In this document: positions 1 through 5,453 of the stretch, piece by piece | Layout of the letters: each line of letters starts with the position of its first letter | Position numbering within the stretch: position 1 is the first letter of the stretch | From: Campylobacteraceae bacterium | GTDB lineage: Bacteria; Campylobacterota; Campylobacteria; Campylobacterales; Sulfurospirillaceae | Length of the DNA: 9,396 bases | Direction of reading: 5' to 3' | NCBI GenBank assembly: GCA_027055635.1 | Contig: JALUMZ010000167.1 | Location: 1 to 9,396 of the forward strand | Notes under the pieces: model-generated | What the model was told of the DNA's origin: nothing | What the model saw: only the letters and a program-made list of their open reading frames with translations | Databases searched by the model: none | Translations under genes and position numbers: made by a program

Positions 1-1
1 G

Positions 2-61
2 AAAGAATTATTTGGCAAAAATGAAAACAAGGAGGTTAAAACAGATAAAAATATGGTATGA
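2..61 (+). CDS. C-terminal end of an upstream gene (partial), possibly IS21-type IstB helper ATPase
   Basis: An open frame runs in from the left edge and stops at TGA 59-61. It encodes 19 visible residues, lysine-rich and charged (KELFGKNENKEV... ending KNMV). Such a tail would suit the end of a cytoplasmic protein. It lies directly before paired GTGGGTCA repeats like those I associate with IS21-family ends, where istB is the last gene, so IstB is a reasonable guess. Nineteen residues cannot identify a family, however. A second frame is also open from the edge to TAA 93-95, so even the reading frame is uncertain. Confidence 0.3.
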   Translation, partial: KELFGKNENKEVKTDKNMV

Positions 62-76
62 TTTCAATCTACTTAG

Positions 77-107
77 GTGGGTCACTTTTCATTAAAAAAG
101 TGGGTCA
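77..107 (+). repeat. Pair of GTGGGTCA direct repeats
   Basis: Identical 8-mers stand at 77-84 and 100-107, a spacing of 23 bp or about two helical turns. They lie in non-coding DNA between the end of the left-edge reading frame and the cyclase gene. This is the arrangement expected of transposase-binding repeats at an IS21-type end. Tandem binding sites for a regulator are the alternative. Confidence 0.55.
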
Positions 108-180
108 AAATTTAACAAAAACAACACGTGTGGTAGTGTAGCGTATTTTACCATAAATAATATTCATTGTTAATTTTAGT

Positions 181-207
181 TTGAGTAAAGACAGACTCTG
201 TTATACT
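181..207 (+). promoter_or_regulatory. Weak candidate promoter just ahead of the cyclase ATG
   Basis: TTGAGT (181-186) and TATACT (202-207) resemble sigma-70 -35 and -10 boxes, but with a short 15-bp spacer. If used, transcription would begin almost at ATG 214 and give a nearly leaderless mRNA, consistent with the lack of a Shine-Dalgarno sequence there. AT-rich DNA yields such matches by chance, and other TA-rich -10 candidates occur at 144-162. Confidence 0.2.
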
Positions 208-213
208 ACAAAT

Positions 214-2472
214 ATGTATAGACTATTTTTTTATCTTATTTTACTTTTTACTATATTGCTACAAGCCCAAAGTAAAATACAAAAAATATCTTTGCAGTTG
301 CAGTGGAAACACCAGTTTGAATTTGCAGGTTTTTATGCAGCAAAGCAGAAGGGGTATTATGCAGATGTCGGCTTAGATGTCTCCTTTAAAGAGTATAAAA
401 ATGGTGTAGATATTGTGAATGATGTGTTGAGTAAAAAATCAACCTATGGTACAAGTTATTCAGATATAGTGATTGATTACTTACAAGGCAAACCTATCGT
501 ATTGGTTGCAAATTTTTTCAAACACTCACCTCTTGTGATCGTAACTCAACCAGATATCACACTTCCTAGCGAATTGAAAAATAAAAGAGTAATGGGTGTA
601 GAAAAATCACTAAAAAGTGCAGCTTTTTTGATGATGTTTAAAGATTTTGATATGGATTTAAATAGCTTTACAAATGTGCCCCCTAGTTTTACAACAAAGG
701 AGTTTATGGATAAAAAAGTAGATGCCATGGTTGCTTACACTACAAATGAACTCTATACTCTAAACAGAGCTGGTATAAAATACAATGTATTAAATCCTTC
801 AAGTTACGGTACAGAATACTATGATGACAATCTTTTTACATCTAGAGATGAGCTTATAAACCATCCAAAAAGGGTTAAAAACTTCAGAGATGCAAGTATA
901 AAAGGGTGGACATATGCACTTTCACATAAAGAAGAGATAGTAAATCTGATACTAAAAAAGTATAACACGCAACACAAATCATATGATGCGCTTATGTTTG
1001 AAGCAAGGCAGATACAAAACATGATGAACCCTGCGCTTTTTAAGATAGGAAGTGTATCTGTGCGCCGTTTGAGAATAATGGCAGAAGATTTTATCGAGAT
1101 GAATCTGTTGCCTAAAAATGTTAGTCTTGACTTTAGTGATTTTGTATATAAGCAAAGATATTATAATACAGATTTAACCAAAGAAGAGAAAAATTATCTT
1201 GAAAAAAAAGGTGTTATCAGGATGTGTGTTGATCCTGATTGGATGCCGTTTGAAGCGATACAAAATAAAAAACATATAGGTATATCAGCAGATTATTTTA
1301 AGCTATTGCGTAAGAATTCTCATATGGATATAAAACTGTACCCCACAAAAAGCTGGCAAGAGAGCATAAGTGCAGCAAAAAGTAGAAAATGTGATATATT
1401 TTCTTTGGCATCAAAAACTAAAAATCGTTTAAAGTATATGGATTTTACCACTCCATATCTAAAGCTCCCTATCGTTCTTGCAACAAGAATTGATAGGCCA
1501 TATACCTATAATTTCTACGCTTTGAAAGATAAAAAGATTGGAGTTATTAAGGGTTATGCGATAGGAGAGATACTGCACGCAAAGTATCCGCAGATGAGAC
1601 TTGTAGAGTTTAAAAATATCCATGAAGCACTAAAAAAAGTTGAATCTGGAGATATATATGGATATGTTGATAACCTTATGACTATCGCCTATACTATTCA
1701 GCGAGATTTTACAAATCAGATGAAAATATCCTCTAGAGTTAATGAAGAGGTTCTTTTGGCTATAGGAACAAGAAATGATGAGCTACTATTGCACTCTATC
1801 TTTGAAAAACTTATACATACTGTTTCGGAAAAACAGAAACAGAAAATTTTAAACAGTTGGATTTCAGTCAAAGAGGTAAAAGAGACAAATTATAATCTTT
1901 TGTTTAAAATTTTAGGCTTTATAATTGTGCTTGGAATTATATTTTTATATAGATATTATATTCTTAAAAAGTACAATAAAAAATTAGAAAAACTTTCAAC
2001 TACAGATGTTTTGACAGGTTTGAATAATCGCTTAAAAATAGACACGACTTTGCAAAATCAACACAATCTATTTCTAAGATATAAGACTCCTTGTAGCATT
2101 ATGATTGTTGATATTGACTATTTTAAAAATATAAATGATACATATGGACATCAAGTAGGTGATACTGTTTTAAAAGAGATTGCAAACATTTTCATTTCAA
2201 GCGTAAGAACAACAGATATTGTAGGGCGATGGGGAGGAGAGGAGTTTTTGATTATTTGTCCAAATACAAACATGGAAGAGTTGAAAATACTTGCTCAAAA
2301 TATACGCAAAAAAGTTGTTTCGCATAAATTTTCCAAGATTAATCAAAATATATCTATAAGTATTGGGTTAAGCACATTTCAGATAAATAAAACCATAACA
2401 ACCATAGTAAAAGAGGCAGACTCAGCACTATATAGAGCCAAAGAAAATGGGCGCAATCAAGTGTGCTATTAA
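214..2472 (+). CDS. Membrane-bound diguanylate cyclase with NMT1/THI5-like and SBP_bac_3 periplasmic sensor domains
   Basis: Predicted 752-residue sensor that would make cyclic di-GMP from two GTP in response to periplasmic ligands. Numbered from ATG 214: signal peptide or anchor about 1-20 (MYRLFFYLILLFTILLQAQS); NMT1/THI5-like binding domain about 23-320 (starting near LQLQWKHQFEFAGFYAAKQK); family 3 solute-binding (Venus flytrap) domain about 325-550 (VIRMCVDPDWMPFEA, DFTTPYLKLPIV, GYVDNLMTIAY); transmembrane helix about 562-582; short linker; GGDEF domain about 595-752. Catalytic features look intact: DIDYFKNIND at 633-642, GGEEF at 674-678, and an RxxD product-inhibition site (RTTD 665-668). 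The frame is also open to TTG 181, adding 11 residues. I prefer ATG 214 because the hydrophobic signal starts there. Neither start has a clear ribosome-binding site. No partner gene adjoins it. The ligands cannot be read from sequence. Confidence 0.9.
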   Translation: MYRLFFYLILLFTILLQAQSKIQKISLQLQWKHQFEFAGFYAAKQKGYYADVGLDVSFKEYKNGVDIVNDVLSKKSTYGTSYSDIVIDYLQGKPIVLVANFFKHSPLVIVTQPDITLPSELKNKRVMGVEKSLKSAAFLMMFKDFDMDLNSFTNVPPSFTTKEFMDKKVDAMVAYTTNELYTLNRAGIKYNVLNPSSYGTEYYDDNLFTSRDELINHPKRVKNFRDASIKGWTYALSHKEEIVNLILKKYNTQHKSYDALMFEARQIQNMMNPALFKIGSVSVRRLRIMAEDFIEMNLLPKNVSLDFSDFVYKQRYYNTDLTKEEKNYLEKKGVIRMCVDPDWMPFEAIQNKKHIGISADYFKLLRKNSHMDIKLYPTKSWQESISAAKSRKCDIFSLASKTKNRLKYMDFTTPYLKLPIVLATRIDRPYTYNFYALKDKKIGVIKGYAIGEILHAKYPQMRLVEFKNIHEALKKVESGDIYGYVDNLMTIAYTIQRDFTNQMKISSRVNEEVLLAIGTRNDELLLHSIFEKLIHTVSEKQKQKILNSWISVKEVKETNYNLLFKILGFIIVLGIIFLYRYYILKKYNKKLEKLSTTDVLTGLNNRLKIDTTLQNQHNLFLRYKTPCSIMIVDIDYFKNINDTYGHQVGDTVLKEIANIFISSVRTTDIVGRWGGEEFLIICPNTNMEELKILAQNIRKKVVSHKFSKINQNISISIGLSTFQINKTITTIVKEADSALYRAKENGRNQVCY

Positions 2473-2501
2473 TTGGTGTTATGTGTACTAGCTTTATTTA
2501 T

Positions 2502-2521
2502 AGAGTAGATTTGCTTACTCT
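2502..2521 (+). terminator. Weak hairpin after the cyclase gene
   Basis: AGAGTAG (2502-2508) pairs with TTACTCT (2515-2521) across a 6-nt loop, giving a 7-bp stem with one G-U pair, 30 bp past the stop codon. No run of T follows (CTTAATT), so it is a poor intrinsic terminator. It may only attenuate transcription, or be chance. Confidence 0.25.
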
Positions 2522-2540
2522 CTTAATTATCTTGCATAAT
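2511..2540 (+). promoter_or_regulatory. Candidate sigma-70 promoter for the 2596-9302 gene run
   Basis: TTGCTT (2511-2516) and CATAAT (2535-2540) are separated by 18 bp. A start near 2547 is predicted, about 50 nt before the NifU-like gene's ATG. The run needs a promoter here, because this is its only sizeable upstream gap (123 bp). The -10 is good and the -35 matches the consensus only in TTG, which is common in Campylobacterota where -35 boxes are weak. Confidence 0.4.
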
Positions 2541-2541
2541 T
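2525..2541. promoter_or_regulatory. Inverted repeat overlapping the candidate -10 box
   Basis: AATTAT (2525-2530) and ATAATT (2536-2541) form a perfect 6-bp dyad with a 5-bp spacer, and the right arm covers the predicted -10. Its A/T character recalls sites of Fur/PerR-type regulators, but it is not a full Fur box. Position and symmetry suggest an operator. Chance is not excluded, given the base composition. Confidence 0.3.
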
Positions 2542-2549
2542 CAGTCGCT

Positions 2550-2571
2550 TTTAACCAAAGATTTGGTTAAA
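2550..2571. promoter_or_regulatory. 22-bp perfect palindrome between promoter and NifU-like gene; candidate operator
   Basis: TTTAACCAAA (2550-2559) and TTTGGTTAAA (2562-2571) are exact reverse complements around a 2-bp centre. It sits just downstream of the predicted transcription start and 14 bp before the AGGA ribosome-binding site. A 2-nt loop is too tight for RNA, but a 7-bp stem with an 8-nt loop could form. A binding site for a dimeric regulator is the simplest reading. I did not find a second copy in the window. Confidence 0.45.
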
Positions 2572-2595
2572 TAAGAAAAAATATTAGGACATCAA

Positions 2596-2871
2596 ATGAT
2601 ACCTTTTTCAGACGAAGAATTGCTTCCTGCGGTAGAGAAATCTCTAGAAAAAGTCAAACCCATGTTAGCACTAGATGGTGGTGGATTGACACTCTTGGGG
2701 ATTAAAAACGGTAAAGTTTTCGTGCAACTTCAAGGCGCATGTCATGGTTGTGCATCTGCATCTCAAACGCTCAAGTATGGTATAGAGAGACAGCTTAGGA
2801 TTGATATACATCCTGAGATAGAGGTGATTAGCATACCACTTGGCACAGAGTTTGATATCGAGGCATTTTAA
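2596..2871 (+). CDS. Stand-alone NifU C-terminal domain (Nfu-type) Fe-S cluster scaffold protein
   Basis: A 91-residue protein consisting almost entirely of the NifU C-terminal (Nfu) domain, which in this family binds a labile [4Fe-4S] or [2Fe-2S] cluster across a dimer and passes it to target enzymes in the cytoplasm. Visible hallmarks are KPMLALDGGG at 21-30 (the usual DGGD region, here GGG), the GACHGCAS motif with Cys49 and Cys52 as CxxC cluster ligands, and TLKYGIERQL at 58-67. There is no N-terminal IscU-like or A-type domain, so it is the short form. ATG 2596 has AGGA at 2586-2589, 6 nt upstream. It is the first gene of the run, and the next gene begins 6 bp after its stop in the same frame. 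Confidence 0.9.
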   Translation: MIPFSDEELLPAVEKSLEKVKPMLALDGGGLTLLGIKNGKVFVQLQGACHGCASASQTLKYGIERQLRIDIHPEIEVISIPLGTEFDIEAF

Positions 2872-2877
2872 GTAAGT

Positions 2878-3444
2878 ATGGATCTACATGTAACTCTTGG
2901 AATTGATAGTTTTTATAAAAGAGACTATGCTTTGGCACTTTTTTATTTTTCTCTAGCCTTGCAAGAAGATCCCCAATCGCAAGATGCAAAACTAGGGGCG
3001 ATACTTTGTGATATGGCAAGTGAAAAAGAGATTGTTGCAAATGCACTTTTTGAGTACTATTTTCTTTCAAAAGAGAGTGATAATGATGGCAATGAAGATA
3101 TTATGGAAGAGATTATAGGATTGGTAGATAATAGTGTCGAATCCATATATGATATGATAGAAAAAAAAGAGTTTGAGCAAGCACTTGCTATGGAAAATGG
3201 CATAGAGTATGAGGATTTTAAAGAGTTTATGCAAAGGCGAGGAAGTTTTAAAAAAGCATTTGAAGATATTATGTTTTCTACCAAGGTTCTTATATCAAAA
3301 AAAGAGGACTTCATAGATTTTTTAGAGATGCTGATAGAGAATGGATTTGCAGATATATCTCTGAACTATTTAGAGAGTGCCATAAGTGTTTTTCCAAATG
3401 ATAAAAAACTTAGATCTCTTGTTAACCGAGCAATAGAGTATTGA
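2878..3444 (+). CDS. Hypothetical TPR-like helical protein
   Basis: A 188-residue, acidic, apparently cytoplasmic protein with no signal peptide or membrane segment. Residues about 5-38 (GIDSFYKRDYALALFYFSLALQEDPQSQDA) fit one tetratricopeptide repeat, and 155-185 (LIENGFADISLNYLESAISVFPNDKK) look like a second, weaker one. The middle is rich in Glu, Asp and Lys and is predicted helical. TPR proteins usually serve as protein-binding scaffolds, but no partner or function can be named. The start is forced: the previous gene's stop is in the same frame 9 bp upstream, and ATG 2878 is the only early start codon. The ribosome-binding site is weak. Its stop overlaps the TTG start of murE. I recall an unnamed protein between the NifU-like gene and murE in Campylobacter too, which suggests a conserved gene of unknown role. 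Confidence 0.8.
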   Translation: MDLHVTLGIDSFYKRDYALALFYFSLALQEDPQSQDAKLGAILCDMASEKEIVANALFEYYFLSKESDNDGNEDIMEEIIGLVDNSVESIYDMIEKKEFEQALAMENGIEYEDFKEFMQRRGSFKKAFEDIMFSTKVLISKKEDFIDFLEMLIENGFADISLNYLESAISVFPNDKKLRSLVNRAIEY

Positions 3445-4745
3445 AAAAAAATTTAGATAAAAGTTATGATTTTTCTTTCATAACAGATAACTCCAAGAAG
3501 TGTACAGACGAGAGTGCATTTTTCTTAACAAAACTAAATGAAAGATACCTCCAAGATGCAAAAAAGAGAGGTTGCAGGTACATACTTAGTGCCAAAGAAG
3601 TATCGGAGATAATGGGTATTAATGATATAAAAATTATAGGAATCACCGGCACAAATGGAAAAACAACCACGGCAGCTGCTATATACTCTATTTTGTTGGA
3701 TTTAGAAAAGAGAGTTGCCCTGCAAGGTACTAGAGGGTGTTTTATAAATGATAAACAAATCTCTAAAAAAGGCTTGACCACCCCTACTATTTTTAAGACT
3801 ATGCAAAATATAAGGCAAGCAATTGACGATAAATGCGAGTATTTTATAATGGAAGTAAGTTCTCATGCGATCGAGCAAGATAGAATAGATGGATTAAATT
3901 TTGCTTTAAAAGTGTTTACAAATGTTAGTCAAGATCATCTGGATTATCATAAGAGTTTAGAAAATTATATCAAGGTAAAGAGCAGTTTTTTTAGTGATGA
4001 ATCCTCTAAACTCATAAATAAGGATGAGAGTAAAATAGAGTTTAATCCTAAAAATTGCAGAACCTATGGAGTAGAAAATCCTGCTACTTATAAAGTGCTT
4101 GCTTATACTTTAAATGACGGTATAAGTGCAGCAGTGGCAAAAATTGACAAAGTTTATGAATTTTCTAGTCCAATGCATGGATTTTTTAATCTTTACAATA
4201 TATTAGCTGCGATTGGTTCAGTCGATATGCTTGGTGTTGCATCTATGGAAGAGATAAGCAGAGTGGTTGAAGATTTTGCGGGTGTGCAAGGGCGCATGGA
4301 GATAGTAAGTGAAGAACCGCTTATTATTGTTGATTTTGCTCATACGCCAGATGGGATGGAGAAGGTGTTAGATAGTATGAAAAGCAAAAATACGATAGTT
4401 GTCTTTGGAGCAGGCGGAGACAGAGATAGAGGAAAGCGAGCAAAAATGGGCTTTGTAGCTTCTAAATATGCAAAAAAAATAGTAGTAACAAGCGACAACC
4501 CAAGAAGTGAAAATCCAGAAGAGATTATCAAAGATATATTAAAAGGTATAAAAAATAAAGAAGGTATCAAAGTCGAGCTGAACAGAAAGAAAGCACTGCT
4601 AGAGGCGATAAAATGGCAAAAGAGTGATGAAGTTTTATTGGTTTTAGGCAAAGGTGATGAGACTTATCAGGAGATTAAAGGAGATAAAATTCCTTTTGAT
4701 GACAGAGAGATAATAAAAAATTTTATAGATGGACAAAATAGATGA
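3441..4745 (+). CDS. murE: UDP-N-acetylmuramoyl-L-alanyl-D-glutamate–meso-diaminopimelate ligase (MurE)
   Basis: Cytoplasmic ATP-dependent Mur ligase that adds meso-diaminopimelate to UDP-MurNAc-L-Ala-D-Glu in peptidoglycan synthesis. At 434 residues it is shorter than the E. coli enzyme (about 495), as is usual in Campylobacterota, with a reduced N-terminal UDP-binding domain. Motifs: P-loop GTNGKTT 70-76; GLTTPT 111-116; MEVSSHAIEQDR 137-148; probable carbamylated Lys180 in NYIKVKSSFF; HGFFNLYN 246-253; DFAHTPDGME 298-307; GAGGDRDRGKR 323-333; DNPRSENP 352-359, the diaminopimelate-selecting motif (lysine-adding enzymes lack DNPR); GKGDE 403-407 where E. coli has GKGHE. The start is TTG 3441, overlapping the preceding TGA in TTGA, and it keeps the N-terminal strand (FSFITDNSKK) expected of the family. 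The end overlaps panD by ATGA. Confidence 0.97.
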   Translation: MKKNLDKSYDFSFITDNSKKCTDESAFFLTKLNERYLQDAKKRGCRYILSAKEVSEIMGINDIKIIGITGTNGKTTTAAAIYSILLDLEKRVALQGTRGCFINDKQISKKGLTTPTIFKTMQNIRQAIDDKCEYFIMEVSSHAIEQDRIDGLNFALKVFTNVSQDHLDYHKSLENYIKVKSSFFSDESSKLINKDESKIEFNPKNCRTYGVENPATYKVLAYTLNDGISAAVAKIDKVYEFSSPMHGFFNLYNILAAIGSVDMLGVASMEEISRVVEDFAGVQGRMEIVSEEPLIIVDFAHTPDGMEKVLDSMKSKNTIVVFGAGGDRDRGKRAKMGFVASKYAKKIVVTSDNPRSENPEEIIKDILKGIKNKEGIKVELNRKKALLEAIKWQKSDEVLLVLGKGDETYQEIKGDKIPFDDREIIKNFIDGQNR

Positions 4746-5110
4746 GATTTGAAATGCTATATAGTAAAATTCACAGAGCAGTAGTCAGTGATGCAAATCT
4801 AAATTATGTAGGCTCAATTACAATAGATAGAGATTTAATGGATGCTGCAAGATTAAGAGTTGGACAAAAAGTCGAAATAGTAAATATAAATAATGGCGAG
4901 AGATTCAGCACTTATGTGATAGAGGGGGCAAGAGGGGAAAAAGATATATGCCTAAACGGAGCAGCCGCTAGAAAGGCAGAGGTGGGAGATAGGGTTATTA
5001 TCATAGCCTATGCTAGCATGAGTGATGATGAGATAGAAAATTTTAAGCCGCATGTTATACTTGTGGATAGTGACAACAATATAGAAGAGATACGAGATTT
5101 TGTAGGCTAA
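4742..5110 (+). CDS. panD: Aspartate 1-decarboxylase precursor (PanD)
   Basis: Pyruvoyl-dependent decarboxylase making beta-alanine from L-aspartate for pantothenate and coenzyme A. At 122 residues it is close to the usual 126. The proenzyme cleaves itself between Gly24 and Ser25 (NYVGSITID), turning Ser25 into the pyruvoyl group. Other family residues are in register: Lys9 and His11 in SKIHRA, Arg54, Tyr58 (proton donor in the E. coli enzyme) and NGAAA 72-76. ATG 4742 overlaps the murE stop (ATGA). A slightly later Met5 would match shorter homologues, but starting there would shift the conserved numbering. No other pantothenate gene is near, so its position reflects operon neighbourhood rather than a pathway cluster. 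Confidence 0.97.
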   Translation: MRFEMLYSKIHRAVVSDANLNYVGSITIDRDLMDAARLRVGQKVEIVNINNGERFSTYVIEGARGEKDICLNGAAARKAEVGDRVIIIAYASMSDDEIENFKPHVILVDSDNNIEEIRDFVG

Positions 5111-5120
5111 GGGGATATAA

Positions 5121-5432
5121 ATGTTTGAAAATATGGATTTTTCTAAGATGGGAGAGATGTTAGAATTGGCACAAAAACAGGCAAAAAAGATGGAAGAAGA
5201 TGCCAGTAATAAAGAGTTTGTTGCAAAAAGTGGAGGAGGACTCATAAAGGTAAACCTAAACGGACATGGAGAGGTTATTGATTTGAGCATTGATGATTCA
5301 CTGCTTGAAGATAAAGAGTCGTTGCAAATATTATTGATAAGTGCCATCAACGATGGACAAAAGATGGTAGAAGAGAATAAAAAACTTGCAGCTTCTCAAA
5401 TGTTAGGTGGATTGGGTGGTTTTACCAAATAA
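5121..5432 (+). CDS. ybaB: YbaB/EbfC-family nucleoid-associated protein
   Basis: A 103-residue small cytoplasmic protein. The family forms dimers that bind DNA and is often encoded near recombination genes, which is not so here. It has the typical plan: N-terminal helix rich in Lys, Glu and Met (about 7-28), the SGGGLIKVNLNGHGEVIDLSI beta region (37-57), an acidic turn with DDSLLEDKESLQ, then a long C-terminal helix (about 65-92) and a Gly-rich tail (MLGGLGGF). AGGGG at 5110-5114 lies 6 nt before ATG 5121, and the gap to panD is 10 bp. The panD–ybaB pairing also occurs in Helicobacter pylori, as I recall. Confidence 0.92.
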   Translation: MFENMDFSKMGEMLELAQKQAKKMEEDASNKEFVAKSGGGLIKVNLNGHGEVIDLSIDDSLLEDKESLQILLISAINDGQKMVEENKKLAASQMLGGLGGFTK

Positions 5433-5453
5433 GCACCTAGCCAAAGGAGTATT

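Larger units (their letters stand above)
1..126 (+). mobile_element. Possible right end of an IS21-family insertion sequence (partial)
   Basis: After the stop at 61 the sequence carries two direct copies of GTGGGTCA (77-84 and 100-107), 23 bp apart, each followed by an A/T-rich stretch. IS21-family elements are known for several short subterminal repeats at each end and for ends closing in ...CA. Candidate closing ACA triplets lie at 115-117, 121-123 and 124-126. The left end is outside the window, so neither inverted repeats nor a target duplication can be checked. The outer boundary given here is a guess. Confidence 0.35.

Noticed and set aside
124..131. ACACGTGT palindrome before the cyclase gene
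   Set aside because: An 8-bp palindrome on its own is too short to call a regulatory site, and it sits at the doubtful edge of the IS-like sequence.
546..1022. Minus-strand open frames of 60 and 67 codons inside the cyclase gene
   Set aside because: They lie opposite a well-supported coding region and have no ribosome-binding site or recognisable product.
2676..2690. GGG in place of the usual DGGD in the NifU-like protein
   Set aside because: The CxxC ligands and the rest of the domain are intact, and I believe this is common in Campylobacterota NifU-like proteins.
2840..2856. TGGCAC-N5-TTGAT, close to a sigma-54 promoter, upstream of the TPR gene
   Set aside because: The near-essential GC of the -12 element is GA here, and it lies inside the coding end of the NifU-like gene, so a chance match is likely.
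2828..3314. Minus-strand open frames across the NifU-like and TPR genes
   Set aside because: They are shadows of two same-strand genes in AT-rich DNA, with low-complexity Ser/Leu/Ile-rich translations.
4952..5350. 132-codon minus-strand frame across panD and ybaB
   Set aside because: It spans two confidently identified genes, and its Ser-rich translation is typical of an antisense shadow.
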